A DNA stretch of 64,000 nucleotides from Thiomicrorhabdus sp. Kp2 (GTDB lineage: Bacteria; Pseudomonadota; Gammaproteobacteria; Thiomicrospirales; Thiomicrospiraceae): contig NZ_ARWI01000001.1 of NCBI RefSeq assembly GCF_000478585.1, forward strand, positions 806,001 to 870,000, read 5' to 3'. Made by a program: the position numbers and the translations under genes. The notes below the pieces were generated by a model. It did no database searches. It was not told the origin of the DNA and saw nothing but the letters and a program-made list of their open reading frames with translations. Positions 36,011 to 45,143 of the stretch are shown here, one piece after another; within the stretch, counting starts at the first letter, position 1, and each line of letters starts with the position of its first letter.

Positions 36011-36709
36011 CTATTTTTTACCAGAGAGTAGATCTGGCCGACGTTGCTCTGTTCTTGCTAATTTTTGTTCTTGTCGCCAAGCATCAATTTTAGCGTGATT
36101 GCCCTCCAGTAAAACTGTAGGAACCGTCATTCCATCGACCTCTTCAGGTCGTGTGTAATGCGGACAATCTAACAAGCCGTCGGAAAACGAATCTTGTTCT
36201 GCTGACTGGTTATGCCCTAATGCGCCTGGAATCAGTCTAATGACAGCATCCATTAACATCATGGCAGGGAGCTCCCCCCCACTCACTACAAAATCACCAA
36301 TGCTGATTTCTTCATCAACTGATGATTCAATCAAACGCTCGTCAACGCCTTCATAGCGTCCACATAGCAAGGTAATGTTTTTATACTGAGTTAACGCTTC
36401 AACCTTCTGCTGAGTAAGTGGTTGACCTTGTGGTGATAAATACACCACATGGGGTTTTACACCATTCTCAACATCACACTCAGCTTCAATCGCTGTCAGC
36501 GAGTCTTTTAACGGTTGATACATCATAACCATTCCTGGCCCGCCCCCGTAAGGACGATCATCAACCGTTTTGTGTTTATCTAAAGTAAATTGACGCGGAT
36601 TCCAGGTTTTAAGTTGGTACAGCCCAGATTGATTTGCTCTACGACTGACACCTGATTCCGTTAATGCACTAAACATTTCCGGAAACAAGGTAATCACATC
36701 AAATCTCAC
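36011..36709 (-). CDS. trmD: tRNA (guanine-N1)-methyltransferase TrmD
   Basis: TrmD methylates G37 of tRNAs that read CNN-type codons and prevents +1 frameshifting. The 232-residue SPOUT-family enzyme has the SAM-knot segments [34 protein letters not shown] and [13 protein letters not shown]. The start is a GTG at 36709 ([13 protein letters not shown]), which matches the N terminus of other TrmD proteins. A reading frame extending 18 codons further upstream is open but lies inside rimM. The GTG gives an 11-bp overlap with rimM. It precedes rplS in the same operon. Confidence 0.96.
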   Translation of the reverse strand: MRFDVITLFPEMFSALTESGVSRRANQSGLYQLKTWNPRQFTLDKHKTVDDRPYGGGPGMVMMYQPLKDSLTAIEAECDVENGVKPHVVYLSPQGQPLTQQKVEALTQYKNITLLCGRYEGVDERLIESSVDEEISIGDFVVSGGELPAMMLMDAVIRLIPGALGHNQSAEQDSFSDGLLDCPHYTRPEEVDGMTVPTVLLEGNHAKIDAWRQEQKLARTEQRRPDLLSGKK

Positions 36710-37217
36710 TGTCTGATTCCAATTCCCAGTCAACCACAATCTGTTTTTTGTCGGTATCGACACTTAAAATGAATCGATCCATAACAAATGGAATCAACTC
36801 TTCCTGTTCGCCTGCGACACGCAAAACATCATGAACACCTGTTTCTATTAAATCTTTAACCGTACCAATGACAGTGCCATCTTCTAGCAGCACTTGGCAA
36901 CCGATTAAATCAATCCAATAAAGCGAGTCTTTGCGGTTTTTTAATTGCGACTCTTCAATCGCAATTTCACACCCCATAAACTCACGGGCGACATCTCGGT
37001 CATCTACTTTATCTAGTTTGGCCACCAAGGTTTTTCCACCCTGCTGTACCTTCGAGTCAACAATGCTGACTTGACGCCATTCGCCTTTGCATTTAATCCA
37101 CCAAGGCGAATAACTTAAAATATTTTCGCGCGGGTCGGTATGAGAAAAAATCTTTACCCACCCATTAACGCCAAAAACACCATTTATTGAACCGACAATC
37201 AGTTTTTCTGCAGACAT
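36699..37217 (-). CDS. rimM: Ribosome maturation factor RimM
   Basis: RimM binds S19 and helps assemble the 30S head. The 172-residue protein has the N-terminal RimM barrel ([20 protein letters not shown]) and the C-terminal PRC-barrel domain ([20 protein letters not shown]). I use the ATG at 37217, with a GGAGAG ribosome binding site; a TTG immediately before it is in frame. It starts 29 bp after rpsP and overlaps trmD by 11 bp, in the canonical operon. Confidence 0.96.
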   Translation of the reverse strand: MSAEKLIVGSINGVFGVNGWVKIFSHTDPRENILSYSPWWIKCKGEWRQVSIVDSKVQQGGKTLVAKLDKVDDRDVAREFMGCEIAIEESQLKNRKDSLYWIDLIGCQVLLEDGTVIGTVKDLIETGVHDVLRVAGEQEELIPFVMDRFILSVDTDKKQIVVDWELESDSEI

Positions 37218-37246
37218 CAATCTACTCTCCGTTGTCGGTTAAAAAA

Positions 37247-37483
37247 TTATGCGTTTTTAAGAACGTTTTTTACACGTGGGCTAACTTGAGCGCCTTGAGC
37301 AACCCAGTAATCAACTCTCGCCTGATCAACACGGATTTTTTCTTCTTGTCCACGAGCGATTGGGTTATAGAAACCAACTTGCTCAATGAAACGACCAGTC
37401 GCACTGAAACGCTGATCAGCAACAACTAACTTGTAAAAAGGACGCTTTTTAGAACCACCACGGGCTAGACGTACAACTACCAT
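37247..37483 (-). CDS. rpsP: 30S ribosomal protein S16
   Basis: The 78-residue protein is a complete S16, opening with [19 protein letters not shown] and including [12 protein letters not shown] and the [11 protein letters not shown] segment. It is the first gene of rpsP-rimM-trmD-rplS. A near-consensus sigma-70 promoter (TTGAAC, 17 bp, TATAAT) lies about 100 bp upstream on the minus strand. The leader between them holds no structure I can name. Confidence 0.98.
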   Translation of the reverse strand: MVVVRLARGGSKKRPFYKLVVADQRFSATGRFIEQVGFYNPIARGQEEKIRVDQARVDYWVAQGAQVSPRVKNVLKNA

Positions 37484-37581
37484 AATAATATTCCTTATAT
37501 TTATCAGGCGATGAGAGGAAATCCCCCCAACAATTTCTTTTGTTTATTGATTTTCACCAATATGACTTGGCGAATCGCGGG

Positions 37582-37610
37582 ATTATACAGAAAAAATCAA
37601 AAACGTTCAA
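37582..37610 (-). promoter_or_regulatory. Sigma-70 promoter of the rpsP operon
   Basis: On the minus strand TTGAAC (37605-37610) and TATAAT (37582-37587) are separated by 17 bp. The position, about 100 bp upstream of rpsP, suits a strong ribosomal protein promoter. Confidence 0.8.
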
Positions 37611-37692
37611 TGGTTTATCTGTAAATTATTTGACCATAGGTAATGTGTCAATTTCAAAGAAAAAACAACTAGTTAACACATACCTAAAAGAA

Positions 37693-37727
37693 AAAACCTT
37701 TAGCTAAATCCACTAAGCTAAAGGTTT
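37693..37727 (-). terminator. Terminator of ffh
   Basis: Stem AAAACCTTTAGCT with its complement AGCTAAAGGTTTT around a 9-base loop, about 90 bp downstream of ffh; on the minus strand it ends in a T run. Confidence 0.85.
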
Positions 37728-37749
37728 TGCTGTAATTAAAATTAAAGTT

Positions 37750-37761
37750 ACCAGGCCTGGT
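37750..37761. repeat. 12-bp palindrome, copy 11 (24-bp arms)
   Basis: Exact copy downstream of ffh beside its terminator. The perfect palindrome runs 37744-37767 with outer arms AAAGTT / AACTTT. Confidence 0.97.
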
Positions 37762-37818
37762 AACTTTCGTTCTAAATTCGTTTTAGAGTGTTTGATTATT
37801 CAAAACTACGAATAATGA

Positions 37819-39204
37819 TTAACGCATTCCAGGTGGTAACCCACCCATTCCTCCCATACCTGGCGGAAGTTTTCCTGCAAGACCGCGCATCATATTTTTC
37901 ATACCGCCGCCTTTCATTTTTTTCATCATTTTTTGCATTTGGGTAAACTGTTTTAGTAACTTGTTTACATCTTGTACAGAGGTGCCCGAACCACTAGCAA
38001 TACGGCGTTTACGCGATCCTTTTATCACAGCAGGGAAACGGCGCTCTTTTTTAGTCATTGAGTGAATAATCGCTTCAAGACGTTTAAACTCTCTTGCGGC
38101 AACATCTTCATCCACCTGGCCTTTTAGCTGTCCCATTCCAGGCAATTTACCCATAAGGCCGCCTACACCGCCCATACTGTTTATTTGCTGAAGCTGCTCC
38201 AAGAAGTCTTCTAAATCAAACTCACCCGACTTTTGAATCTTTTGAGCAAACTTCTGAGCTTTCTTATGGTCAATTTTGGCTTCAGCTTCTTCAATTAAGC
38301 TCAAGACATCGCCCATGCCCAAAATACGACCTGCCATACGGTCTGGATGGAATGGTTCTAAAGCATCGGTTTTTTCACCCGCACCAATAAACTTAATCGG
38401 TTTACCCGTGATTTCGCGAATCGACAGAGCCGCACCACCACGCGCATCACCATCTGTTTTGGTTAAGATTACCCCAGTTAGCGGTAAGGCATCGTTAAAT
38501 GCTTTGGCGGTGTTCGCTGCATCTTGCCCTGTCATAGAATCTACAACAAACAGCGTTTCACACGGTTTAATGCTAGCGTGCAGTTTTTGCACTTCTTGCA
38601 TCATTTCATCATCAATATGCAAACGACCTGCAGTATCTAAAATAAGTACATCGGCAAATTGTTTTTTGGCTTCCGCATGTGCATTCTTAGCGATGGTAAT
38701 CGGATCTTGATCGGCGCTTGATGGAAAGAACAACACATCAACTTGTTCAGCTAAAGTTTCTAACTGTTTAATCGCCGCAGGGCGATAAACATCGGCAGAA
38801 ACCACCATAACCTTTTTCTTTTCACGCTCTTTAAGCCACTTGGCCAGCTTACCAACCGATGTTGTTTTACCCGCACCTTGTAAACCCGCTACCATGATCA
38901 CCGCTGGCGGTTCTACATTAAAGTTTAGGGGTTCGGCTTCTTTACCCATTACCTCTGCAAGCTGTTCTCGAACAACCTTAATAAAGGCTTGACCAGGGTT
39001 TAGACTGGTTGATACTTCCTGACCAATGGCGCGCTCTTGCACCTGGGTAATAAAGTTTTTGACAACAGGCAAGGCAACATCCGCCTCTAACAACGCACGG
39101 CGTACATCACGCAATGCATCCTTAATATTTGCCTCGGTCAAACGTCCCTGGCCACGAAGAGCCTTAAAGGTCTTGTTTAAACGATCCGATAAATTGTCAA
39201 ACAT
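37819..39204 (-). CDS. ffh: Signal recognition particle protein Ffh
   Basis: Ffh with 4.5S RNA targets nascent inner-membrane proteins to FtsY. The 461-residue protein has the N domain, the G domain with G1 GLQGAGKTTS, G3 DTAGR, G4 TKTDGDARGG and G5 GAGEKTDALEPF, and the methionine-rich M domain (MQKMMKKMKGGGMKN), ending in glycine/methionine/proline repeats. It is transcribed alone with its own hairpin terminator. The divergent neighbour is a CcsA/HemX-like gene, as in many gammaproteobacteria. Confidence 0.97.
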   Translation of the reverse strand: MFDNLSDRLNKTFKALRGQGRLTEANIKDALRDVRRALLEADVALPVVKNFITQVQERAIGQEVSTSLNPGQAFIKVVREQLAEVMGKEAEPLNFNVEPPAVIMVAGLQGAGKTTSVGKLAKWLKEREKKKVMVVSADVYRPAAIKQLETLAEQVDVLFFPSSADQDPITIAKNAHAEAKKQFADVLILDTAGRLHIDDEMMQEVQKLHASIKPCETLFVVDSMTGQDAANTAKAFNDALPLTGVILTKTDGDARGGAALSIREITGKPIKFIGAGEKTDALEPFHPDRMAGRILGMGDVLSLIEEAEAKIDHKKAQKFAQKIQKSGEFDLEDFLEQLQQINSMGGVGGLMGKLPGMGQLKGQVDEDVAAREFKRLEAIIHSMTKKERRFPAVIKGSRKRRIASGSGTSVQDVNKLLKQFTQMQKMMKKMKGGGMKNMMRGLAGKLPPGMGGMGGLPPGMR

Positions 39205-39479
39205 GAAAACTCCTAAAACAGACTTTAAATCTATATTTTAGATTTAAAAATGTCGTCTTGTCTAAAACGAAAAATGAATTGCAGTATTATAGCGGAAATA
39301 GAGTTGAGAATCTGCTTTGACTTAATTGATTAGACACACCATCAGGCCTGGTAATTAATAAAGCCCAAATTTACGTCGTAAATCTCATAGATAGTTTGTT
39401 TATTTACGTATTGTCTGAGTTACAATAGTTGCAACTATTTCAAAAACAGTTCACATAATATTATTAAGGTTTGATATCA

Positions 39480-40271
39480 ATGTTATTCACCGGATTCAGT
39501 GCAGTATTAGCCAGCCTACTCTACTTTTTTGCTAGTGCAATTATCTGGAAAAAAATTCAATCACCCGCTCAAAAAGAGATTCGTCCAACCATCATCAAGG
39601 TCATTACGCTTGCTATTGCTTTACATTTATATGCTTTAAGTGCAACGCTTTGGATGGATTCAAATATCTTTTTTGATATTGGTAACGGTTTATCATTAGT
39701 GCTTGTTTTGACCTCAATGATTTTATTAATTACACACTTAAATAAACCAACAGAAACCTTGGGTATTTTCATCTATCCACTAGCCGCACTGAGCACCTTA
39801 GCACCACTTGCTATAAATGAAAGAATTCAGCTGCCTCTTGAACTGGGAAGCCATGTACTTATATCGATTGCGGCCTATAGCATTATGGGGATTGCAACCG
39901 CTCAGGCCATTTTATATGGTGTACAGGAGCGTAACTTTAAGGCCAAACGCTTAACAAAACTAATGAAAGCGCTCCCTCCTTTACAAGTTATGGAAAGCAC
40001 CTTATTGCAACTTGTCAAAATAGGTTTTATCTTTTTAACCTTTGCCTTAATTAGCGGTGCTTTTTTTGTAGAAAACTTATTTGAACAACACCTGATTCAT
40101 AAAACCTTTTTTGCCATATTAGCCTGGGTGGTTTATGGCGTCTTTTTATTTGGCCAAGCAAAGTATGGTTGGCGTGGTCAAACGGCCGCTCGTTACACTG
40201 TGTGGGCTTATTTTTTATTAATTTTAAGCTATATAGGAACCACCATCGTAATTGGTTTTATCGCCTCTTAA
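39480..40271 (+). CDS. CcsA/HemX-like membrane protein (YpjD family)
   Basis: This 263-residue inner-membrane protein resembles the CcsA/HemX/YpjD group of cytochrome c assembly proteins: about eight helices, including LGSHVLISIAAYSIMGIATA and HKTFFAILAWVVYGVFLFGQ, with histidines in the positions that bind heme in CcsA. The tryptophan-rich WWD loop of true CcsA/CcmC is not evident, so heme export is not supported. I place the start at the ATG at 39480; a TTG three codons upstream is in frame. The order ffh / YpjD / CorC-type gene is conserved in gammaproteobacteria. Confidence 0.88.
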   Translation: MLFTGFSAVLASLLYFFASAIIWKKIQSPAQKEIRPTIIKVITLAIALHLYALSATLWMDSNIFFDIGNGLSLVLVLTSMILLITHLNKPTETLGIFIYPLAALSTLAPLAINERIQLPLELGSHVLISIAAYSIMGIATAQAILYGVQERNFKAKRLTKLMKALPPLQVMESTLLQLVKIGFIFLTFALISGAFFVENLFEQHLIHKTFFAILAWVVYGVFLFGQAKYGWRGQTAARYTVWAYFLLILSYIGTTIVIGFIAS

Positions 40272-40408
40272 CCGATTGATTTCATAGCCGGATTGGTGAA
40301 TAGATACAAACTTTAAAACCGACCTTTTCAACTTTATGAATCTTTGTTTGGTGCAAAAGTCGTTGAAAAGGTATAATTCCGTTTCATTCATAACATACTA
40401 GAAAGACA

Positions 40409-41713
40409 TTGAATTCTTTAGACATTTCGATCCTCTTTGGGATTTTAGCCCTACTTATCATTCTTTCCGCTCTGTTCTCTAGCTCTGAAACCAGTATGAT
40501 GGCGCTCAACCGCTATCGTCTCAAACATCAGGCTAAATCTGGCCATAAAGGTGCTGAACTCGCCCAAAAGCTACTGGAAAAACCAGACCGTTTGTTAGGA
40601 GTCATTCTTTTAGGCAATAACTTTGTCAATATCTTTGCCTCTTCCATCGCCACCATTATCGCCATGAAACTCATCGGTGAAGCGGGCATAGCCTTGGCCG
40701 CAGGGTTATTGACCATGGTGGTGTTAATCTTTGCAGAGGTTGCGCCTAAGACCTTAGCTGCTCTACACCCAGAAAAAATTGCCTACCCTGCCGCTTATGT
40801 ATTAACACCACTGTTAAAACTATTCTCCCCCATTGTTTGGTTAGTTAACTTTTTTGCGAACGGTTTCTTAAAAATACTTGGGGTCAATATCCATAATGTT
40901 GAAGATGCCCATGCGTTATCAAATGAAGAGCTGCAAACGCTGATTTATGAAGCAACCAGCCAACTGCCTGAACAATATCGTTCAATGCTATCAAGCGTTC
41001 TCTCTTTAGAAAGCGTTACCGTTGAAGATGTCATGATTCCTAAACAGGATATGTATGCGGTTGATGTTGACCAACCTATTGAGCAAATATTGAAAAATAT
41101 TCAAAAATCACCCTATACGCGAGTGCCCATTTACCGCTCTTCTTTAGATGAAGATTTGATTGGAATTTTAAATTTACGACGTGCTTTACCTATTTTGATG
41201 CGAGATGAAGTCACCTTAAAAGATATTATTCGCATCACTCGCCCAGCCTATTTTGTACCAGAAACCACTTCATTAAATGTACAACTTGGTAAATTTAATG
41301 AGAACAAACGCCGTATGGCTTTAATTGTGGATGAATATGGTGATTTACAAGGCCTCCTGACAATGGAAGACTTGCTCGAGGAAATAGTAGGCAAACTCTC
41401 GACCGATGCTAAAGCCAAACCTATTGAAGATGCTGTTGCTCTGCATGACGATGGCAGTATGACCATTGACGCTTCTGAGTTCATTCGTGATTTAAACAAA
41501 GAGTATGAATTACAACTGCCAACGGATGGTCCTAAAACCCTTAACGGTTTAATTCAAGAAGTATTAGAAGAACTGCCCTCTCCAGGTACCTGCATTAAAG
41601 TCCAAGACTATGTTTTAGAGGTGATTGAAACATCAACCAATGCTATTGAGGCCGTAAAGCTTTCCACTTACAGCACTAAAAAGAAAAAAAGAAAGAAGGC
41701 GAGCCATGAGTAA
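40409..41713 (+). CDS. CorC/HlyC-type transporter (CNNM, CBS and CorC domains)
   Basis: The 434-residue protein has a DUF21/CNNM transmembrane domain (about 1-180, LFSSSETSMMALNRYRLKH), a pair of CBS domains (about 200-330, VEDVMIPKQDMYAVDVD and TLKDIIRITRPAYFVP) and a C-terminal CorC_HlyC domain (DGSMTIDASEFIRDLNKEY). Members such as YfjD of E. coli are linked to Mg/Co efflux. The start is TTG; the next ATG would remove the first membrane helix, so TTG is favoured. The stop overlaps the next gene by eight bases. Confidence 0.92.
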   Translation: MNSLDISILFGILALLIILSALFSSSETSMMALNRYRLKHQAKSGHKGAELAQKLLEKPDRLLGVILLGNNFVNIFASSIATIIAMKLIGEAGIALAAGLLTMVVLIFAEVAPKTLAALHPEKIAYPAAYVLTPLLKLFSPIVWLVNFFANGFLKILGVNIHNVEDAHALSNEELQTLIYEATSQLPEQYRSMLSSVLSLESVTVEDVMIPKQDMYAVDVDQPIEQILKNIQKSPYTRVPIYRSSLDEDLIGILNLRRALPILMRDEVTLKDIIRITRPAYFVPETTSLNVQLGKFNENKRRMALIVDEYGDLQGLLTMEDLLEEIVGKLSTDAKAKPIEDAVALHDDGSMTIDASEFIRDLNKEYELQLPTDGPKTLNGLIQEVLEELPSPGTCIKVQDYVLEVIETSTNAIEAVKLSTYSTKKKKRKKASHE

Positions 41714-42527
41714 TTCACCAGTACAAAACCACCCTTTTAACAACGATACAGAGTGGCAAAAACTGCTTTCAGGCATTAAAAAGATTGCCAAAATTGAAGT
41801 ATTAGCGCGTTTTGAACAAGTCTCGGCTGAAGAAAAATCAGACGGCTCTTTGTTAACGGAAGCCGATACCGAAATGCAAAAGAAAACCCAGCAGTTTCTT
41901 GAAATTAATTGGCCACAATACGCTTTTTTGGGTGAAGAGTCTTCATCAGAGGAACAAGAACAGGCTATGAACAGTGATTCAGGTTGTTGGATTCTTGATC
42001 CTGTGGATGGAACCAGTAACTTTGCTATTGGCATTCCTGTCTATTCGGTCTCTTTAGCCTTAATGGTAAAAGGCAAATTATTAGCAGGCCTGGTCTATGA
42101 TCCAAGTCGAGATGAAATGTTTTCTGCTCGCATTGGTCAAGGAGCCACCATCAATAATCAATCGCTCAAAGCCAGCACACCTAAACAAGCTTTAAAACAG
42201 TGCAGTGGCATTATTGACTTTAAACGTCTTTCAGCCCCTTTAGCGACTAAGTTAGCGACACAATGTCCTTACTCTTCACAACGTAGTTTTGGTTCAGTGG
42301 CTTTAGATTGGTGTTGGATTGCAGCAGGCCGTGGCCAAATTTATTTGCATGGTGCTCAAAACATTTGGGATTACGCCGCTGGTTGGTTAATTTTGCATGA
42401 AGCTGGCGGGTTTAGCTCTACCTTAGAGAATGATTGTGTGGTAACACCTAAAGTTGTAAAACGTTCTGCTGTAGCGGCTACCACAAAAAGCCTATTTGAT
42501 GAGTGGCAAACGTTTTTAGAAATCTAA
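41706..42527 (+). CDS. Inositol monophosphatase-family phosphatase
   Basis: The 273-residue protein belongs to the Li-sensitive IMPase/CysQ/FBPase superfamily. The metal site is recognisable: GEESSSEEQ near residue 77, WILDPVDGTSNFAIGIP near residue 97 and the downstream IWDYAAGWLILHEAGG. Substrates of bacterial members include inositol phosphate, PAP and fructose bisphosphate; the sequence does not decide among them. The gene overlaps the upstream CorC-type gene by eight bases and is followed by an inverted repeat. Confidence 0.9.
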   Translation: MSNSPVQNHPFNNDTEWQKLLSGIKKIAKIEVLARFEQVSAEEKSDGSLLTEADTEMQKKTQQFLEINWPQYAFLGEESSSEEQEQAMNSDSGCWILDPVDGTSNFAIGIPVYSVSLALMVKGKLLAGLVYDPSRDEMFSARIGQGATINNQSLKASTPKQALKQCSGIIDFKRLSAPLATKLATQCPYSSQRSFGSVALDWCWIAAGRGQIYLHGAQNIWDYAAGWLILHEAGGFSSTLENDCVVTPKVVKRSAVAATTKSLFDEWQTFLEI

Positions 42528-42536
42528 CGAACAAGC

Positions 42537-42559
42537 CCCCCTTTTTTAAAGGGGGATTT
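42537..42559 (+). terminator. Possible terminator of the IMPase-family gene
   Basis: Stem CCCCCTTT / AAAGGGGG with loop TTT then ATTTTC, nine bases after the stop. The T tract is short, so strength is uncertain. Confidence 0.65.
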
Positions 42560-42617
42560 TCAGTACCGTTAATAAAATACTTTAGCGATATTCAACCTCT
42601 AAACTTAGGGCTGCTAG

Positions 42618-44885
42618 TTAAATAGAACCCCATTTAGCCAGGGTTTTTTTGAGTGCTTCAATGTTTACAGGCTTACTCAGATAATCATTCATGCCTGATG
42701 CGATAACCGCTTCATAACTCTCTTCATAACTGTTAGCAGATAAAGCAATAATAGGAACATTCCCCTCATGCCCAGGTAGCATACGAATTTGCTGAGTTGA
42801 CTCTAGCCCATTCATCTCTGGCATCTGCATATCCATTAAAACCAAATCAAAAACATTATTGCTATCTTGCATCATTTCATAGGCTTCTAAGCCATTATTA
42901 GCAATTTTTACATGGTGCCCTAGTTTGCTAAGAATTGTTTTAATGAGAAATTGATTAGGTAAATTATCTTCAGCGACCAATACTGACAAAGGCTTAATAT
43001 CCTGCTCCTCTGTAAGCACTTCAGCCGTGGTTTGAACGACTTCTTCTGATTTTTTCAAAGGAATTTCAAACCAAAAAGTACTTCCCACGCCTTCTGTACT
43101 AACAATACCGATTTCTCCATTCATCGCTTCAACCAGCTTTTTGCTGATTGACAAGCCTAAACCGCTCCCTCCAAATCGTCTTGAGGTTGAAGAATCCGCC
43201 TGGGAAAATTCCGCAAATAACTTAGGTATATTTTCTTCAGAAATACCAATGCCAGAATCTTTAACCTCAAACCTCACTGAACCGACTGTACCAGAAGTAT
43301 TGTTTTTCGAAAAAGCTTTACCTGGAAAAACAGAGATTGCAACACCACCCGCTGAGGTGAATTTGATGGCATTACCGACCAAATTTAACAACACTTGCCT
43401 TAGTCGACCCTCATCACCAAGATAGTGACTATTTAATTCTTCAGAAATCTCAGATGTTAAGTCTATATGTTTGAGCTTGGCATTCGTTACTGACATTTCA
43501 ATAACAGTTTGAACTTGTTGTGGCAAGGAAAAAGGCCTTTGCTCTAACTGAACCTTACCCGCCTCTAACTTATTAAAGTCCAAGATATCATTAATCAAAT
43601 ACAGAAGATGATCGCCTGAACGCTTAATCATCTCAACATGATCCGCCAAATGAGAGTCAAGGTCTTCGCTTAAAAGCAAGCTGGCATTACCAATAACCGA
43701 ATTAAGCGGTGTTCGGATTTCATGACTCATCACCGACAAGAAATCCGCTTTAGCTTTTGCCGCTTGCTCTGCGATATTTCTTGCCGCCTTAAGCTCTTCT
43801 TCCATCTTTTTTCGTTCAGTAATGTCTAGCGCAAAACTCAGTAACCATGTCTCATAATTCTGGTTAAACTGCTTAACATGCATAGGTACTTTGCCGTGAA
43901 GCATCCAGTGAGTTTGCTCATTAAACTGAGCCTCTTCCTCAAACAAAACTACTTTTTCAGTACTCTGAATCTCTTTATCTTTTGTCGCTTGCTTAACTGC
44001 AAAGGTAATTGGGTAGGCCTCAAAATCTGTTCTACCGAGCATTTGCCCACGCACTTTACCCGTTAAATTTTCAGCCTCCTTATTAAAAAAGCGATAACAC
44101 CCTTGGGCATCTTTTACGTAAATAGAAATAGGCAGCGCATCAATCATCTGTTCTATTAGTAATTCACGCTGTCTTAATTGCTGTTCAGCCTGTTTTCGGT
44201 TTGAAATATTGGTTAAGGTTCCAGCGAGTCGAATGGGCTTATCATCTTGCCATTGAGCTTGCCCTGTCATATAAATCCATTCAAATTGCTGTTTATTATT
44301 TAAAATCCTAAACTCAACATTCAATGGCCACTTATGTTGCAAATGGTCATCTATGGCATTAACCACCGCTTCAACATCTTTTTCACAAATCCGACTGATT
44401 AATTTATTGTAACTTGAACCGATAATAGTGCCATTTACACCAAAGACCTCATGGGCTTTTTGATTCAACTGAACAAAATCTTTTTCAATGTCCCAGTCAT
44501 AAATACCAAATGCAGAAGATTCTATAATGAGTGAATGAATACCTGTCTTCTCTTCTCCTGTTGCATACCCTGCACCGTTCTCCTTACGATTGGCTAAAAA
44601 CTGAATTAATAAGGCATTTTCATGTGGTGTGGCAATAAAACGGTACTTCTCAATTGCACCTGGAATTTGATAATCAAAGACAGAAGGAACCACTTGAGAA
44701 AGTGCATCCATCAATTCAAGTTTAAATGCTGGGTCACTGGTAACATCAAACGTTCCCCAGGTAGAATAAGCGGTTTCATTCTGCCATCGGTGTTGCCATA
44801 CCCCATCTTCATCTCGCTCAAACACGGCCGTAGCAATAGATAAGTGACTGTATAACTCTTTGACTTGTTTTAAAAAAGATTTCAT
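42618..44885 (-). CDS. Soluble hybrid sensor histidine kinase with PAS domains and receiver
   Basis: The 755-residue protein has no membrane segment. The order is an N-terminal uncharacterised region (about 1-120), a PAS domain with its PAC (about 125-235), a second PAS with PAC (about 240-370) and HisKA (MSHEIRTPLNSVIGN, histidine near residue 385). HATPase follows (NAIKFTSAGG, DSGIGI, GGSGLGLSISKKLV), then a C-terminal receiver with the phosphorylated aspartate near residue 682 (LVLMDMQMPEMNGLE). It probably passes phosphate to an Hpt protein encoded elsewhere. The stimulus is unknown; no cofactor-binding cysteines or histidines stand out in the PAS domains. Confidence 0.93.
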   Translation of the reverse strand: MKSFLKQVKELYSHLSIATAVFERDEDGVWQHRWQNETAYSTWGTFDVTSDPAFKLELMDALSQVVPSVFDYQIPGAIEKYRFIATPHENALLIQFLANRKENGAGYATGEEKTGIHSLIIESSAFGIYDWDIEKDFVQLNQKAHEVFGVNGTIIGSSYNKLISRICEKDVEAVVNAIDDHLQHKWPLNVEFRILNNKQQFEWIYMTGQAQWQDDKPIRLAGTLTNISNRKQAEQQLRQRELLIEQMIDALPISIYVKDAQGCYRFFNKEAENLTGKVRGQMLGRTDFEAYPITFAVKQATKDKEIQSTEKVVLFEEEAQFNEQTHWMLHGKVPMHVKQFNQNYETWLLSFALDITERKKMEEELKAARNIAEQAAKAKADFLSVMSHEIRTPLNSVIGNASLLLSEDLDSHLADHVEMIKRSGDHLLYLINDILDFNKLEAGKVQLEQRPFSLPQQVQTVIEMSVTNAKLKHIDLTSEISEELNSHYLGDEGRLRQVLLNLVGNAIKFTSAGGVAISVFPGKAFSKNNTSGTVGSVRFEVKDSGIGISEENIPKLFAEFSQADSSTSRRFGGSGLGLSISKKLVEAMNGEIGIVSTEGVGSTFWFEIPLKKSEEVVQTTAEVLTEEQDIKPLSVLVAEDNLPNQFLIKTILSKLGHHVKIANNGLEAYEMMQDSNNVFDLVLMDMQMPEMNGLESTQQIRMLPGHEGNVPIIALSANSYEESYEAVIASGMNDYLSKPVNIEALKKTLAKWGSI

Positions 44886-45061
44886 AAGAATGAATATTAT
44901 AGATTTTATTGAATTAAAGCTATTCTATTACCTGTAGAGAGGGTTTTATATCTAATTTTAAATTTTTAAACTCAATATATTAATAACCAAAATTAACAGA
45001 CCAGTTTCAATACAATTTTATAAAGAATGCTTGTTAACTAAAATATTAAGCGCTATAAAAC

Positions 45062-45090
45062 AAAAAAGCCTGTCAACTGAACAGGCTTTA
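45062..45090 (-). terminator. Terminator of the FadL-type gene
   Basis: On the minus strand AAAGCCTGT / ACAGGCTTT with a 7-base loop runs into a T tract. A 20-bp palindrome centred on ACCAGGCCTGGT lies between it and the gene. Confidence 0.88.
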
Positions 45091-45109
45091 GAGAAATAAA
45101 GTTCAAGTT

Positions 45110-45121
45110 ACCAGGCCTGGT
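45110..45121. repeat. 12-bp palindrome, copy 12
   Basis: Exact copy between the FadL-type gene and its terminator, extending to 20 bp (AGTT / AACT arms, 45106-45125). Confidence 0.97.
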
Positions 45122-45143
45122 AACTATAATAATTTATATCTTT

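Larger units (their letters stand above)
37484..37818. other. 335-bp spacer between ffh and rpsP
   Basis: Holds the rpsP leader and promoter (37484-37610), the ffh terminator hairpin (37693-37727) and a 24-bp perfect palindrome centred on ACCAGGCCTGGT (37744-37767). No gene or RNA is recognised. Confidence 0.75.
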
